In this document: piece by piece, positions 17,523 through 24,522 of the stretch
Numbering within the stretch: the stretch's first letter is position 1
How the letters are laid out: each line of letters starts with the position of its first letter
Origin: Chloroflexota bacterium
Lineage (GTDB): Bacteria; Chloroflexota; Dehalococcoidia; UBA6926; JACQUM01
Assembly (NCBI GenBank): GCA_016210295.1
Contig: JACQUM010000162.1
Location: forward strand, 1 to 26,251
Length of the DNA: 26,251 bases
Direction of reading: 5' to 3'
Translations under genes and position numbers: made by a program
The notes under the pieces: model-generated
The model's input: the letters and a program-made list of their open reading frames with translations, nothing else
What the model was told of the DNA's origin: nothing
Database searches by the model: none

Positions 17523-17723
17523 ATGCTTGCCCTCGCTGCCACGGGGCTCCTCGCCGCCGTCTTCATGCTCGAAGTGACAGCAAGAATCTTCTTCCCCCTT
17601 GGCTTCACGGCGAGAGACTGGAAGGCGAGGACTCGTGATACGTTGCCGAAGCAGATAAAGAACGGAGGAGGACTCTCTTGCCTGGCAAGCCACCGTCCAA
17701 CCCCTTCTGGTCAATTCTCATAA
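17523..17723 (+). pseudogene. Short fragment resembling the N-terminus of an SGNH/GDSL-type hydrolase
   Basis: A frame of 66 codons starts at ATG 17523, directly after an in-frame TGA. Residues 1-28 form a signal-anchor helix with LLAAVFMLEVTARIFFP. The helix-E-x-x-x-R-x-x-P arrangement is common at the start of membrane-anchored SGNH hydrolases that sit after carbamoyltransferases. After about residue 45 the sequence loses any family resemblance and runs into the next gene. It could be a remnant left after deletion of the hydrolase, or an unrelated small membrane protein. No clear ribosome-binding site is present. The call rests on pattern recall and position and is weak. Confidence 0.35.
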
Positions 17724-18494
17724 AACCCCTCGGGTCGGCTTTGACCAGGCCCCGGAACTACCTTCGGGTACTCAAAGACCCGGTATGGCCGCTACGGATG
17801 GCACAGGCTCGATACCGCCTCGCTCGCGCCGGCCGTAGCCAAGCTGCGTTCCTGACCGGTCTCATCCCTGAGACCAACGAGACGCTGATCCAGGCCGTGC
17901 TCGCCGATCTCCGTGCCAATAGGCACCTTCTCCAGCATCTGGAGACGCAGATGAGATCCATAGAGGTGCACGAAGGAGGCCCGGTTGCTGGCTGGGTGAC
18001 GCCAGCCCAAGGCGAGCTGCTTTATACCCTGGTGCGCTTAGCAAGACCTCAACTCTCATCGAAACCGGCGTGGCCCATGGCGTCTCTACTACCTTCTTGC
18101 TTCAAGCCCTTGAGGACAACGGAAACGGCACTCTCTATTCGATCGATCTTCCACCGAAGGGACGCATGGCCGACGACTTCGAGTATCAGATGGCCGGACA
18201 TACCTCCGGTTGGATAGTGCCGGATAACCTTCGCTACCGGTGGCACCTCATCCTCGGCGATTCCAGGACTGAATTCCCGCGCCTTCTGGACCAGCTGGGC
18301 GTTATCGACCTCTTCTTCCACGACAGCGAGCATAGCCTTGAAAATATGCGCTTCGAATACGGCCTGCTTGGGCCCATCTGACGGAAGGTGGGCTGCTCCT
18401 GTCTGACGATATCAATCTGGCCTTCGTTCAGTTCTGCGAAAGCATCGCCCATCCTTTGCTCCGCTTCGATCGCATGGGCGGAACGCGAAGGTAA
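17678..18494 (+). pseudogene. SAM-dependent methyltransferase (Methyltransf_24-like) broken by two frameshifts
   Basis: Three frames must be joined to read one protein. The first (TTG 17678 to about 18040) gives the N-terminal helices and TPAQGELLYTLVRLA. The second (about 18040-18365) continues with TSTLIETGVAHGVSTTFLL, YSIDLPP, ILGDSRTEFPRLLDQLGVIDLFFHDSEHS and NMRFEYG. The third (about 18366-18494) gives LWAHLTEGGLLLSDDI and ends in TAA. The join recreates a class I fold: motif I, an acidic beta-2 end, HDSEHS, and a DD-containing motif after GGLL. Both shifts move the frame by minus one, as expected for two single-base losses. Either the gene is decayed or the assembly has errors here. It follows the carbamoyltransferase and possible hydrolase remnant. 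Confidence 0.75.
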
Positions 18495-18529
18495 GCGCCG
18501 GTGTATCGTCCCCTCTGAGAGCAAGGCCG

Positions 18530-18558
18530 TTGACCCCTTCCGCTCGTAACAGTACGAT
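18530..18558 (+). promoter_or_regulatory. Candidate promoter of ispH, leaderless or nearly so
   Basis: TTGACC (18530-18535), a 17-base spacer, and TACGAT (18553-18558) match five of six and four of six consensus bases. Transcription about seven bases further on would begin near 18565, only three bases before ATG 18568. No Shine-Dalgarno sequence precedes the ATG. This fits a leaderless mRNA. Confidence 0.5.
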
Positions 18559-18567
18559 GGAACCGTC

Positions 18568-19527
18568 ATGAGCACGCCGACTCCTCCAGCATCGAAGTCC
18601 GCCTTCGTCGCCGCGCCCCGCGGCTTCTGCGCCGGCGTCGTGCGAGCTATCGAAACTGTGGAGGAGGCTTTGCGCCTCCTCGGTCCTCCCGTCTACGTGC
18701 GCAAGGAGATCGTGCACAACCCCTTCGTCGTCCAAGAGCTGCGCCGCAAGGGGGCGGTCTTCGTCAATGAGCTTGACGAGGTCCCCAAGGATGCCCTCGT
18801 CATCTTCAGCGCCCACGGCGTCTCTCCAGAGGTCCGCCAGCAGGCCAGAGAGCGCCGGCTTCGTGTCATAGATGCCACATGCCCCCTGGTGACCAAGGTT
18901 CACGTGGAAGCGGTACGCTACGCCAGGGAGGGCTACTCTATCCTCCTGGTCGGCCACGCCAGCCACGACGAGGTAGCGGGGACCTTGGGCGAGGCGCCCA
19001 GGCTCATTCGGCTCGTCCAGACAAGGGAAGACGCCGAGAGGGTTCAGGTTCGCGATCCGCAGCGCGTCGCCGTCATCACCCAGACCACCCTCAGCGTAGA
19101 TGACACCCAGGAGATCATCGAGGCGCTCCGGCGGCGCTTCCCTACCCTCGTGACGCCCTCCCGGGCCGATATCTGCTTCGCCACCCAGAACCGCCAGGAC
19201 GCCGTCAAGCTCATGGCGAAGAAGGTGGACGTCATCCTTGTCCTGGGCGCGCAGAACAGCTCGAACTCCCAAAGGCTCCGCGAGGTCGCCGAGTCCTCCG
19301 GCGCCCGGGCTTACCTCGTTACCAGCCCCGACGAGCTCGATCCCGCCTGGCTGAGGGACATCTCCTCCGTGGGCGTCACAGCGGGGGCCTCCACGCCGGA
19401 GTTCCTCGTCGAGAGGACCGTGACATGGCTCCGAGAGAATGGCGTCCAAAGGGTGGAAGAGCTCGCCACCCGCAAGGAAGAGGTCCAGTTCGCCTTGCCC
19501 AGAGAGCTTCCCCAGGTCGTGGCCTGA
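18568..19527 (+). CDS. ispH: 4-hydroxy-3-methylbut-2-enyl diphosphate reductase
   Basis: This 319-residue protein is close to the family's usual length. The three cysteines that hold the iron-sulfur cluster are C21 (APRGFCAGVVRA), C105 (DATCPLVTK) and C203 (ADICFATQNRQ). Substrate-binding histidines are present at H50 (EIVHNPFV), H83 (SAHGVSP) and H130 (VGHASHDE). The E135-V-A-G-T motif and GAQNSSNSQRL complete the family pattern. The enzyme makes IPP and DMAPP in the last step of the MEP pathway. It therefore supplies the isoprenoid precursors of undecaprenyl phosphate, on which the polysaccharide machinery of this window depends. Placement inside the locus may be incidental. About 15 extra residues at each end are unremarkable. 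Confidence 0.97.
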   Translation: MSTPTPPASKSAFVAAPRGFCAGVVRAIETVEEALRLLGPPVYVRKEIVHNPFVVQELRRKGAVFVNELDEVPKDALVIFSAHGVSPEVRQQARERRLRVIDATCPLVTKVHVEAVRYAREGYSILLVGHASHDEVAGTLGEAPRLIRLVQTREDAERVQVRDPQRVAVITQTTLSVDDTQEIIEALRRRFPTLVTPSRADICFATQNRQDAVKLMAKKVDVILVLGAQNSSNSQRLREVAESSGARAYLVTSPDELDPAWLRDISSVGVTAGASTPEFLVERTVTWLRENGVQRVEELATRKEEVQFALPRELPQVVA

Positions 19528-19639
19528 ACAGGCCCGAGGACTGCTTCGTCTCCCTCCGTAGCCCACGAGCACTCTTTGCCAGGACACGGCGAAACGTCGG
19601 ATGTAAGATAGAGCCACCAACTCTAGGATGAAGGAACGG

Positions 19640-20932
19640 ATGCGGATTGCCGTCATTGGCGCGGGGCACGTGGGCCTGGTGACGGGGGCATGTCTCGCGG
19701 AGATGGGCCACACCGCCGTATGCGTGGATAACGACCAGGAGAAGGTCTCCGCCCTCCAGCGCGGCCAGGTAGGCATCTACGAACCTGGCCTGCCCGAACT
19801 GGTAGGCAAACACCTTGGCACGAGACAGCTCTCCTTCACAGACCAGATCGCCAAGGGCATTCTGGGATCCGACGTCGTCTTCATCTGCGTGGGGACCCCC
19901 AGCCTCTCCAACGGCGCCCCCGACATGACCCAGGTGGAGGCGGTCTCCCGGGAGATCGCCCGGCACCTCGACGGCTACAAGGTCGTCGCCGAGAAGAGCA
20001 CCGTCCCCGTCAACACCAGCGCCCGGGTGGAAAAGACCCTCCGACGCCACGCGCCCCGGGGAATCGAGTTCGATGTCGCCTCCGTGCCCGAGTTCCTGCG
20101 GGAAGGGACGGCTATCCGCGACTTCCTCCACCCCGACCGCGTCGTTCTCGGAGTGCAGAGCCCCCGCGCCGAGGCCCTGCTGCGCCGCCTCTTCGAGCCT
20201 CTGGGGGCCCCTGTCCTCGTGACCGACATCCCCAGCGCCGAGATCATCAAGCACGCCTCCAACAGCTTCCTGGCCCTGAAGATCTCCTACATCAACGCCG
20301 TCGCCGCCTTGTGCGAGAGCGTCGGCGCCGATGTCGTCAAGGTGGCTGAGGGCATGGGCCTCGATCCCCGCATCGGCCGGGCCTACTTGAACGCAGGCGT
20401 CGGTTACGGAGGCTCCTGCTTCCCCAAGGACGTCGCCGCCTTCGTCCAGATGGCGGAGGAGACGGGAGACAACTTCGGCCTCCTGAAGGAGGTCGCCCGC
20501 ATCAACCAGGAGCAGCCCCGCCGCCTGGTGAAGAAGCTCCGAGATGCCCTCTGGGTCCTCCGCGGGAAGACGGTGGGAGTCCTGGGGCTCTCCTACAAAC
20601 CCGACACCGACGACCTCCGCAACGCCCCCGCCCTGGAGGTCATCGCCCTTCTCCAGGAAGAGGGCGCCATCGTCCAGGTCTACGACCCCGTGGCCGTGCC
20701 CGCCGCCCGCCACCTCCTCGGTGAGAGCGTCCGCTACTGCGACGACCCCTACGCCGCCGCCCAGGGCGCCGACGCCCTTCTCCTCATCACCGAGTGGAGC
20801 GAGTTCCGCTCCCTTGACCTGGACCGGCTGAAGCAGGCCCTTCACCTGCCCGTCTTCATCGACGGCAGGAACCTCTTCGACCCCCAGGAGATGCGAGCGC
20901 GAGGCTTCGAGTACCACGGCACCGGCCGCTAG
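19640..20932 (+). CDS. ugd: UDP-glucose 6-dehydrogenase
   Basis: This 430-residue protein starts at ATG 19640, preceded by AAGGAA. An ATG four codons earlier (19628) lacks a ribosome-binding site. The NAD domain opens with RIAVIGAGHVGLVTG. FICVGTPS, VAEKSTVPVNT and SVPEFLREGTAI follow. The central domain has IIKHASNSFLALKISYIN (K204, N208), and the catalytic cysteine C260 sits in GVGYGGSCFPKD. The C-terminal domain has VLGLSYKPDTDDLRNAPAL. The family oxidises UDP-glucose to UDP-glucuronate with two NAD. A dehydrogenase for GDP-mannose is the alternative, but the downstream UDP-glucuronate decarboxylase, ten bases away, argues strongly for UDP-glucose. Confidence 0.93.
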   Translation: MRIAVIGAGHVGLVTGACLAEMGHTAVCVDNDQEKVSALQRGQVGIYEPGLPELVGKHLGTRQLSFTDQIAKGILGSDVVFICVGTPSLSNGAPDMTQVEAVSREIARHLDGYKVVAEKSTVPVNTSARVEKTLRRHAPRGIEFDVASVPEFLREGTAIRDFLHPDRVVLGVQSPRAEALLRRLFEPLGAPVLVTDIPSAEIIKHASNSFLALKISYINAVAALCESVGADVVKVAEGMGLDPRIGRAYLNAGVGYGGSCFPKDVAAFVQMAEETGDNFGLLKEVARINQEQPRRLVKKLRDALWVLRGKTVGVLGLSYKPDTDDLRNAPALEVIALLQEEGAIVQVYDPVAVPAARHLLGESVRYCDDPYAAAQGADALLLITEWSEFRSLDLDRLKQALHLPVFIDGRNLFDPQEMRARGFEYHGTGR

Positions 20933-20942
20933 GAGAACGGGC

Positions 20943-21884
20943 GTGCGCGTGGTGGTCACGGGCGGGGCGGGGTTCATAGCCTCCCATCTCTGCGAAGCCC
21001 TCCTTCGCCGTGGCGATGGCGTCGTCGCCCTGGACAACCTGGCCACCTCCACGGGGGAGAACCTTCTCTTTTTGCAGCAGTGGCCACAGTTTCAGTTCCG
21101 CCGCCACGATGTCCGCCAGCCCATCGCCGTCGAAGGGGCCACCGACTACGTCCTCCACTTCGCCTCGCCCGCCAGCCCGGAGTTCTTTCAGCGGCGCCCC
21201 ATCGAGACCCTGGAAACGGGCGCCCTGGGAACGACCAACGCCCTGGAGCTGGCCCGGACGACGGGGGCATCCTTTCTGGTCGCCTCCACCTCCGAGGTCT
21301 ACGGCGACCCCCAGGAGCACCCGCAGCGAGAGGAGTACCACGGGAACGTGGACCCCATCGGCCCGCGCAGCTCCTACGACGAGGCGAAGCGCTTCGCCGA
21401 GGCCCTCACCATGGCCTATCGCAGGGAATACGGGACGGACACCCACATCGTCCGCATCTTCAACACCTACGGGCCGCGGATGACGCCCCAGGACGGCCGC
21501 GTCATCTCCAACTTCGTGACCCAGGCCCTCCGCGGAGGGCCCCTCACCGTCTACGGCGACGGCTCCCAGACCCGCAGCTTCTGCTACGTCGGCGACATGG
21601 TGGCAGGGGTCCTCAAAGCCATGGCCGCCTCCTTCCCCGAGCCCATCAACCTGGGGAACCCCGAGGAGTGGCGCATCATCGATGTGGCGAAGCTCGTTGT
21701 GGAGCTGACGGGCAGCAGAAGCCCCATCGTGAAAGGAGAGCTGCCCCAGGGAGACCCCAAGGTGCGAAGGCCGGACATCTCCCGGGCTCGGACTCTCCTC
21801 GGCTGGGAGCCGCAGGTGCCACTCCGCGAGGGCCTCGCCAGAACCATCGCCTACTTCCGGAGCGTCACCGCCCCGTCCACGTGA
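20943..21884 (+). CDS. uxs: UDP-glucuronate decarboxylase (UDP-xylose synthase)
   Basis: This 313-residue protein starts at GTG 20943 with AGGAG about seven bases upstream. The Rossmann motif is VVVTGGAGFIASH (4-15), with Ala in place of the usual last glycine. DNLATSTGENL, FASPASPEFF, the active-site S-T-S-E-V-Y-G-D-P block (T116, E118), and IGPRSSYDEAKR (Y145, K149) follow. HxQxEEYHGNVDPIGPRS-type context is diagnostic for UXS rather than epimerases. It converts UDP-glucuronate to UDP-xylose through an NAD-bound 4-keto intermediate. It directly follows ugd and the two form a pathway operon. Its last 20 bases overlap the convergent epimerase gene. Confidence 0.9.
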   Translation: MRVVVTGGAGFIASHLCEALLRRGDGVVALDNLATSTGENLLFLQQWPQFQFRRHDVRQPIAVEGATDYVLHFASPASPEFFQRRPIETLETGALGTTNALELARTTGASFLVASTSEVYGDPQEHPQREEYHGNVDPIGPRSSYDEAKRFAEALTMAYRREYGTDTHIVRIFNTYGPRMTPQDGRVISNFVTQALRGGPLTVYGDGSQTRSFCYVGDMVAGVLKAMAASFPEPINLGNPEEWRIIDVAKLVVELTGSRSPIVKGELPQGDPKVRRPDISRARTLLGWEPQVPLREGLARTIAYFRSVTAPST

Positions 21885-22800
21885 CCGTCTCCTGGAGCCC
21901 AGCCTCCAGAGAATAGGCCGGGCGCCAGCCCAGCTCTCTCTCCGCCTTGGCGAAGCTCAACCACGCCTTGAAGATCTCTCCGGGGCGCGGCGGCAGGCGA
22001 CTCACCTCCACCGGCTCCGCCACGACCCGCGCCATGGCCCGCAAAAGGTCGTTGACCGTCGTCGCATAGCCGACGCCGACGTTCCACAGCCCGTTCCGCG
22101 AGGTCTCCAGGGCCACCAGGATAGCCGCGACGGCGTCCCGCACATAGACGAAGTCCCGGGCCTGCTCCCCCGTGCCGAAGATACCTACGGGCTGCCGCGT
22201 CCGAAGGCGCTCCTGGAAGACGGCCACCACGCCGCCTTCCAGGTCCCCTCGCTGGCGCGGCCCGTAAACGTTGCTGAACCGCAAGATGCCGTAAGAGAGG
22301 CCGGAGAGCTCCACGTACCGCTCGGCGGTGTACTTGTGCACCGCATAGAAGCTCGCGGGTCGTGGCAGCGTCTCCTCCGTGGCCGCCGACTCCACGTCCC
22401 CGTACATCGCCCCGCCCGTGGAAACGAAGACGAACCTCCGCGCCCCAACCTCCCGGGCGATCCCCAAAACCTTACGCGTCCCTACTACGTTGACGGCCAG
22501 GACCAGCGCCGGGTCCTCCATGGACTTCACCACTTTGACCTGCGCCGCACAGTGCACGACGGCGTCTATCGGATGCTTTTCCAGCTCGGCAGGCAGCCCC
22601 TCATCCAGGATGCTCCGCTGAATCAAGGGGACCTCGGGCGCCAGGTTCCGTCTGTCCCCGCTAGAGAGGTCGTCCGCGACGACGACGCGGTAGCCGCGTC
22701 CCAGCAGTGCATCTACGACATGGGAGCCGACGAAGCCCGCCCCTCCCGTGACCAGGACTCCCGCGCCGCGGCGAAGCGGACGCGACGACGTTGTGCTCAT
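21865..22800 (-). CDS. GalE-like NAD-dependent nucleotide-sugar epimerase
   Basis: This 311-residue protein starts at ATG 22798-22800. The nucleotide-binding motif VLVTGGAGFVGSH lies at about 15-27, then VADDLSSG at beta-2. The catalytic set is S127-T128 in FVSTGGAMYG and Y152-xxx-K156 in FYAVHKY. FSNVYGPRQRG and RDFVYVRDAVAAI are substrate-side landmarks of UDP-glucose 4-epimerases. Length is slightly below the 330 residues of classical GalE and resembles short bacterial/archaeal GalE-like enzymes. UDP-glucose/galactose or UDP-GlcA/GalA interconversion would suit the locus; UDP-xylose to UDP-arabinose is also possible given the neighbour. The 3' end converges on the UXS gene with a 20-base overlap. 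The gap upstream (22801-22914) shows no strong promoter. Confidence 0.85.
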   Translation of the reverse strand: MSTTSSRPLRRGAGVLVTGGAGFVGSHVVDALLGRGYRVVVADDLSSGDRRNLAPEVPLIQRSILDEGLPAELEKHPIDAVVHCAAQVKVVKSMEDPALVLAVNVVGTRKVLGIAREVGARRFVFVSTGGAMYGDVESAATEETLPRPASFYAVHKYTAERYVELSGLSYGILRFSNVYGPRQRGDLEGGVVAVFQERLRTRQPVGIFGTGEQARDFVYVRDAVAAILVALETSRNGLWNVGVGYATTVNDLLRAMARVVAEPVEVSRLPPRPGEIFKAWLSFAKAERELGWRPAYSLEAGLQETVTWTGR

Positions 22801-22953
22801 GGCAGACTAGCCTACCACGAACGAAGCTCCTGCCATAGACGCTCTCCCGTCACCCTGAGCGCCGTCAAGTTTGCGGCAGTCCAAAGCTCCGGCATCTGCT
22901 CCGCCAACCTCGCCTTAACAGGCTGATGAAAAACCCCTTTCGACCATCCCCCG

Positions 22954-22977
22954 CCCCCTTCCTAGCCAGGAAGGGGG
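22954..22977. repeat. Perfect 10-bp hairpin inside the MITE-like element
   Basis: CCCCCTTCCT (22954-22963) pairs perfectly with AGGAAGGGGG (22968-22977) around a four-base AGCC loop. Confidence 0.75.
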
Positions 22978-23004
22978 GGAAAATGTATCTGTGGGACACC
23001 CCCA

Positions 23005-23019
23005 TCCGCCTACGGCGGA
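23005..23019. repeat. 6-bp hairpin inside the MITE-like element
   Basis: TCCGCC (23005-23010) pairs with GGCGGA (23014-23019) around a TAC loop. Confidence 0.6.
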
Positions 23020-23026
23020 CTGCCAA

Positions 23027-23045
23027 AGTCCCGACCATCGGGACT
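23027..23045. repeat. Perfect 8-bp hairpin inside the MITE-like element
   Basis: AGTCCCGA (23027-23034) pairs with TCGGGACT (23038-23045) around a CCA loop. It is followed within 12 bases by CCCCTTTTT, which on the plus strand resembles a factor-independent terminator tail. Confidence 0.65.
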
Positions 23046-23071
23046 CTGCACTCCCCTTTTTCAACACCCTG

Positions 23072-23320
23072 CTAAGGGGCTTTGCGATCCTCTCTCGTAA
23101 CCGCCCCACACGAACGGCAAGCCCACTGCGTGCCCTTGCTTAGCGTCTTGAACTTCACGCCACCGCACACGGGGCACCGCATGACTTTCGGGTCCTTCTT
23201 TGACGCCTCTTGTGCGCCCCGCAGGACTCTCAGTGCCTCATCAACCGCCGACCTCTTCAGCGCTTTCTCTGTCTTGATATCCTTCTTGGCCTGTTCCCAA
23301 TCCTTCCAATGGGCCGGCAT
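23072..23320 (-). CDS. Small zinc-ribbon protein (82 aa)
   Basis: This 82-residue protein starts at ATG 23318-23320. AAGGAG six bases before it decides the start over longer in-frame options (ATG 23344 and TTG 23368). The N-terminal half is a charged helical segment (HWKDWEQAKKDIKTEKALKR). The C-terminal half is a zinc ribbon with CPVC and CRSC knuckles spaced by 15 residues, RCPVCGG...WACRSCG. It could bind nucleic acid or a protein partner, but no specific function is assigned. Its stop codon lies exactly at the edge of the MITE-like element, so its C-terminus may have been altered by insertion. A candidate promoter with TATAGA sits at 23380-23409. Confidence 0.7.
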   Translation of the reverse strand: MPAHWKDWEQAKKDIKTEKALKRSAVDEALRVLRGAQEASKKDPKVMRCPVCGGVKFKTLSKGTQWACRSCGAVTREDRKAP

Positions 23321-23379
23321 GTGCAACTCCTTAGCGGCGACCATACAAACTTCGCTGTGAGCGGGCAAGATACTATCGT

Positions 23380-23409
23380 TCTATAGGACTCCTTTTGCGA
23401 TTTGGACAA
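23380..23409 (-). promoter_or_regulatory. Candidate promoter of the zinc-ribbon gene
   Basis: Minus-strand TTGTCC (23409-23404), an 18-base spacer, and TATAGA (23385-23380). Transcripts would begin near 23373, about 50 bases before the ATG at 23320. Confidence 0.4.
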
Positions 23410-23526
23410 GTGCCTTGCGACTGGTCAGGCGATAGCGCCCCTCCAGCGGCTCATAGGGGTCGCAATTGGAACTTTTGCTCCGTTTTGGAGAGAGCCTACC
23501 GAAGAACCCATGTTCTGTCAAGAGTC

Positions 23527-23556
23527 TTGCCCCTCTCTCGTTGGCGATGCTACACT
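23527..23556 (+). promoter_or_regulatory. Candidate tRNA promoter with extended -10
   Basis: TTGCCC (23527-23532), an 18-base spacer ending in TGC, and TACACT (23551-23556). The TGn directly before the -10 makes this an extended -10 promoter. Transcription from about 23563 would precede tRNA-His by 12 bases and could cover both tRNAs. Confidence 0.45.
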
Positions 23557-23574
23557 GGAGCGTCCGCAACACGC

Positions 23575-23649
23575 GGTGGGCGTAGCCAAGTGGACTAAGG
23601 CGCCAGGTTGTGGCCCTGGAGATCGAGGGTTCGAATCCCTCCGTCCACC
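23575..23649 (+). tRNA. tRNA-His(GTG)
   Basis: The cloverleaf is complete. The acceptor stem is GTGGGCG (23576-23582) with CGTCCAC (23642-23648), which has one G-U pair. The anticodon arm is CCAGG-TTGTGGC-CCTGG, giving anticodon GTG, and the T-arm is GAGGG-TTCGAAT-CCCTC. The extra G at -1 (23575) and C73 opposite are the identity feature of tRNA-His. CCA is not encoded. Confidence 0.97.
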
Positions 23650-23672
23650 CCAGACCCAAGCCCTTCGTCCCC

Positions 23673-23746
23673 GCGCCCGTAGCTCAACTGGACAGAGCGT
23701 CAGACTTCGGATCTGAGGGTTCAGGGTTCGAGTCCCTGCGGGCGCA
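23673..23746 (+). tRNA. tRNA-Arg(TCG)
   Basis: The acceptor stem GCGCCCG (23673-23679) pairs perfectly with CGGGCGC (23739-23745), with A73 as discriminator. The anticodon arm TCAGA-CTTCGGA-TCTGA gives anticodon TCG, and the T-arm is CAGGG-TTCGAGT-CCCTG. It lies 23 bases after tRNA-His, so both are probably one transcript. CCA is not encoded. Confidence 0.97.
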
Positions 23747-23779
23747 CTCCAACCCCTCGCCTCTCGCAAATACGCCGTC

Positions 23780-24331
23780 TCAGGGGCGCAGTTTCACGAT
23801 CTCCACGGAGACCACGCCCTCCTCGATGTCGAGCAATGCCACCGTACCCGGCTCATCTCGCCGGTGGCGCAGCCCAGGAAAGGTGGGGCTGCCCGGGTTT
23901 ACGAAGAGGACCCCCTGGTACAAGGCCACGTATTCCTCGTGCGTGTCCCCGAAGGCCACGATCTCCACGGGCCCTCCGAACTTCCGTGTGAGAATGTCCC
24001 CCACCTCTCCAGGGGGAAACTCCAGGCGATGGCGAAAACGGACACGCGGCCCAGGCCACTCGACATCGTGGACCACTCCGATACGGAATCCACCAACCTG
24101 GACTACTCGAGTGACATCCGCCAAGCGGTCTCCCGCTTCGCGGGTATCCATGTAGCCGCGCACCGCCTTGACCGGTGCCACCGTTTCAAGGAGGTCCAGG
24201 ACCCCAGTGGAGACGCCAAGATCGCCGCAGTGAAGGATGAGGCCCACTCCCTGGAAAGCCCGGAGCACCGCGTCGGGCAGCTCGCGACCCTCGCTCCCTA
24301 TGTGCGTGTCGGAGACGATGCCTACGCGCAT
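23780..24331 (-). CDS. Calcineurin-like metallophosphoesterase (YfcE/MJ0936-like) with altered active site
   Basis: This 183-residue protein starts at ATG 24329-24331, preceded by GGAGGAA; the frame is open to 24424 but lacks support there. Family motifs are SDTHIG (D8, H10), LHCGDLG (D37), VVHDVE (H88) and FVNPGS near the C-terminus. Two usual ligands differ. The N of the GNxD motif is Tyr in RGYMDTR (Y60), and the first His of GHTH is Asp in FGDTHEEY (D129, H131). VVHDV also has Asp where HG is usual. The fold is clear, but metal number or substrate may differ from normal phosphodiesterases of this group. It converges on the tRNA-Arg gene and stands alone on its strand. Confidence 0.85.
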   Translation of the reverse strand: MRVGIVSDTHIGSEGRELPDAVLRAFQGVGLILHCGDLGVSTGVLDLLETVAPVKAVRGYMDTREAGDRLADVTRVVQVGGFRIGVVHDVEWPGPRVRFRHRLEFPPGEVGDILTRKFGGPVEIVAFGDTHEEYVALYQGVLFVNPGSPTFPGLRHRRDEPGTVALLDIEEGVVSVEIVKLRP

Positions 24332-24409
24332 TGGTTCCTCCCTCGCCCAGCGATACGGGGGCCGACATTGGCCTGCCCGCTCGCGTCCCAGAAGACACGC
24401 CCTGTCCGC

Positions 24410-24415
24410 TATAAT
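24410..24415 (+). promoter_or_regulatory. Perfect TATAAT -10 box upstream of the MFS gene
   Basis: TATAAT at 24410-24415 is a full consensus -10 box, 108 bases before the TTG start. No acceptable -35 box is found 15-19 bases upstream. The flanking CTATAATAAG is nearly palindromic and gives TATTAT on the other strand, where it could serve the metallophosphoesterase gene. Confidence 0.35.
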
Positions 24416-24522
24416 AAGGCCCATTCCAAAAGTCGTACCCTGAGTACCTCCTCCGGCAAAAGAAAGAGACCAAGGACCGAGCGCCCGCTGGCCGATACCG
24501 CTTCGTCATCGCCGCCCTCGTC

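Larger units (their letters stand above)
22916..23074. mobile_element. MITE-like element with imperfect terminal inverted repeats flanked by TA
   Basis: A 155-bp segment (22918-23072) lies between two TA dinucleotides. Its ends are imperfect inverted repeats: left ACAGGCTGATGAAAAA, right (reverse strand) GCAGGGTGTTGAAAAA, 13 of 16 identical. Inside are three perfect hairpins and no coding frame. TA duplication and short TIRs are features of non-autonomous relatives of IS630/Tc1-type elements. No transposase is present in the window, and no second copy is seen, so the parent family is not identified. It separates the zinc-ribbon gene from the GalE-like gene. Confidence 0.6.

Noticed and set aside
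18412..19776. Minus-strand frame of 454 codons opposite ispH
   Set aside because: Antisense to an intact ispH; no recognisable domain.
19376..21052. Minus-strand frame of 558 codons opposite ugd
   Set aside because: Antisense to a gene with all catalytic motifs of UDP-glucose dehydrogenase; composition (Gly/Val/Asp/Glu repeats) is that of an antisense shadow.
23402..23769. Short ORFs on both strands across the tRNA region
   Set aside because: They cover two clear tRNA cloverleaves and their promoter and show no protein features.
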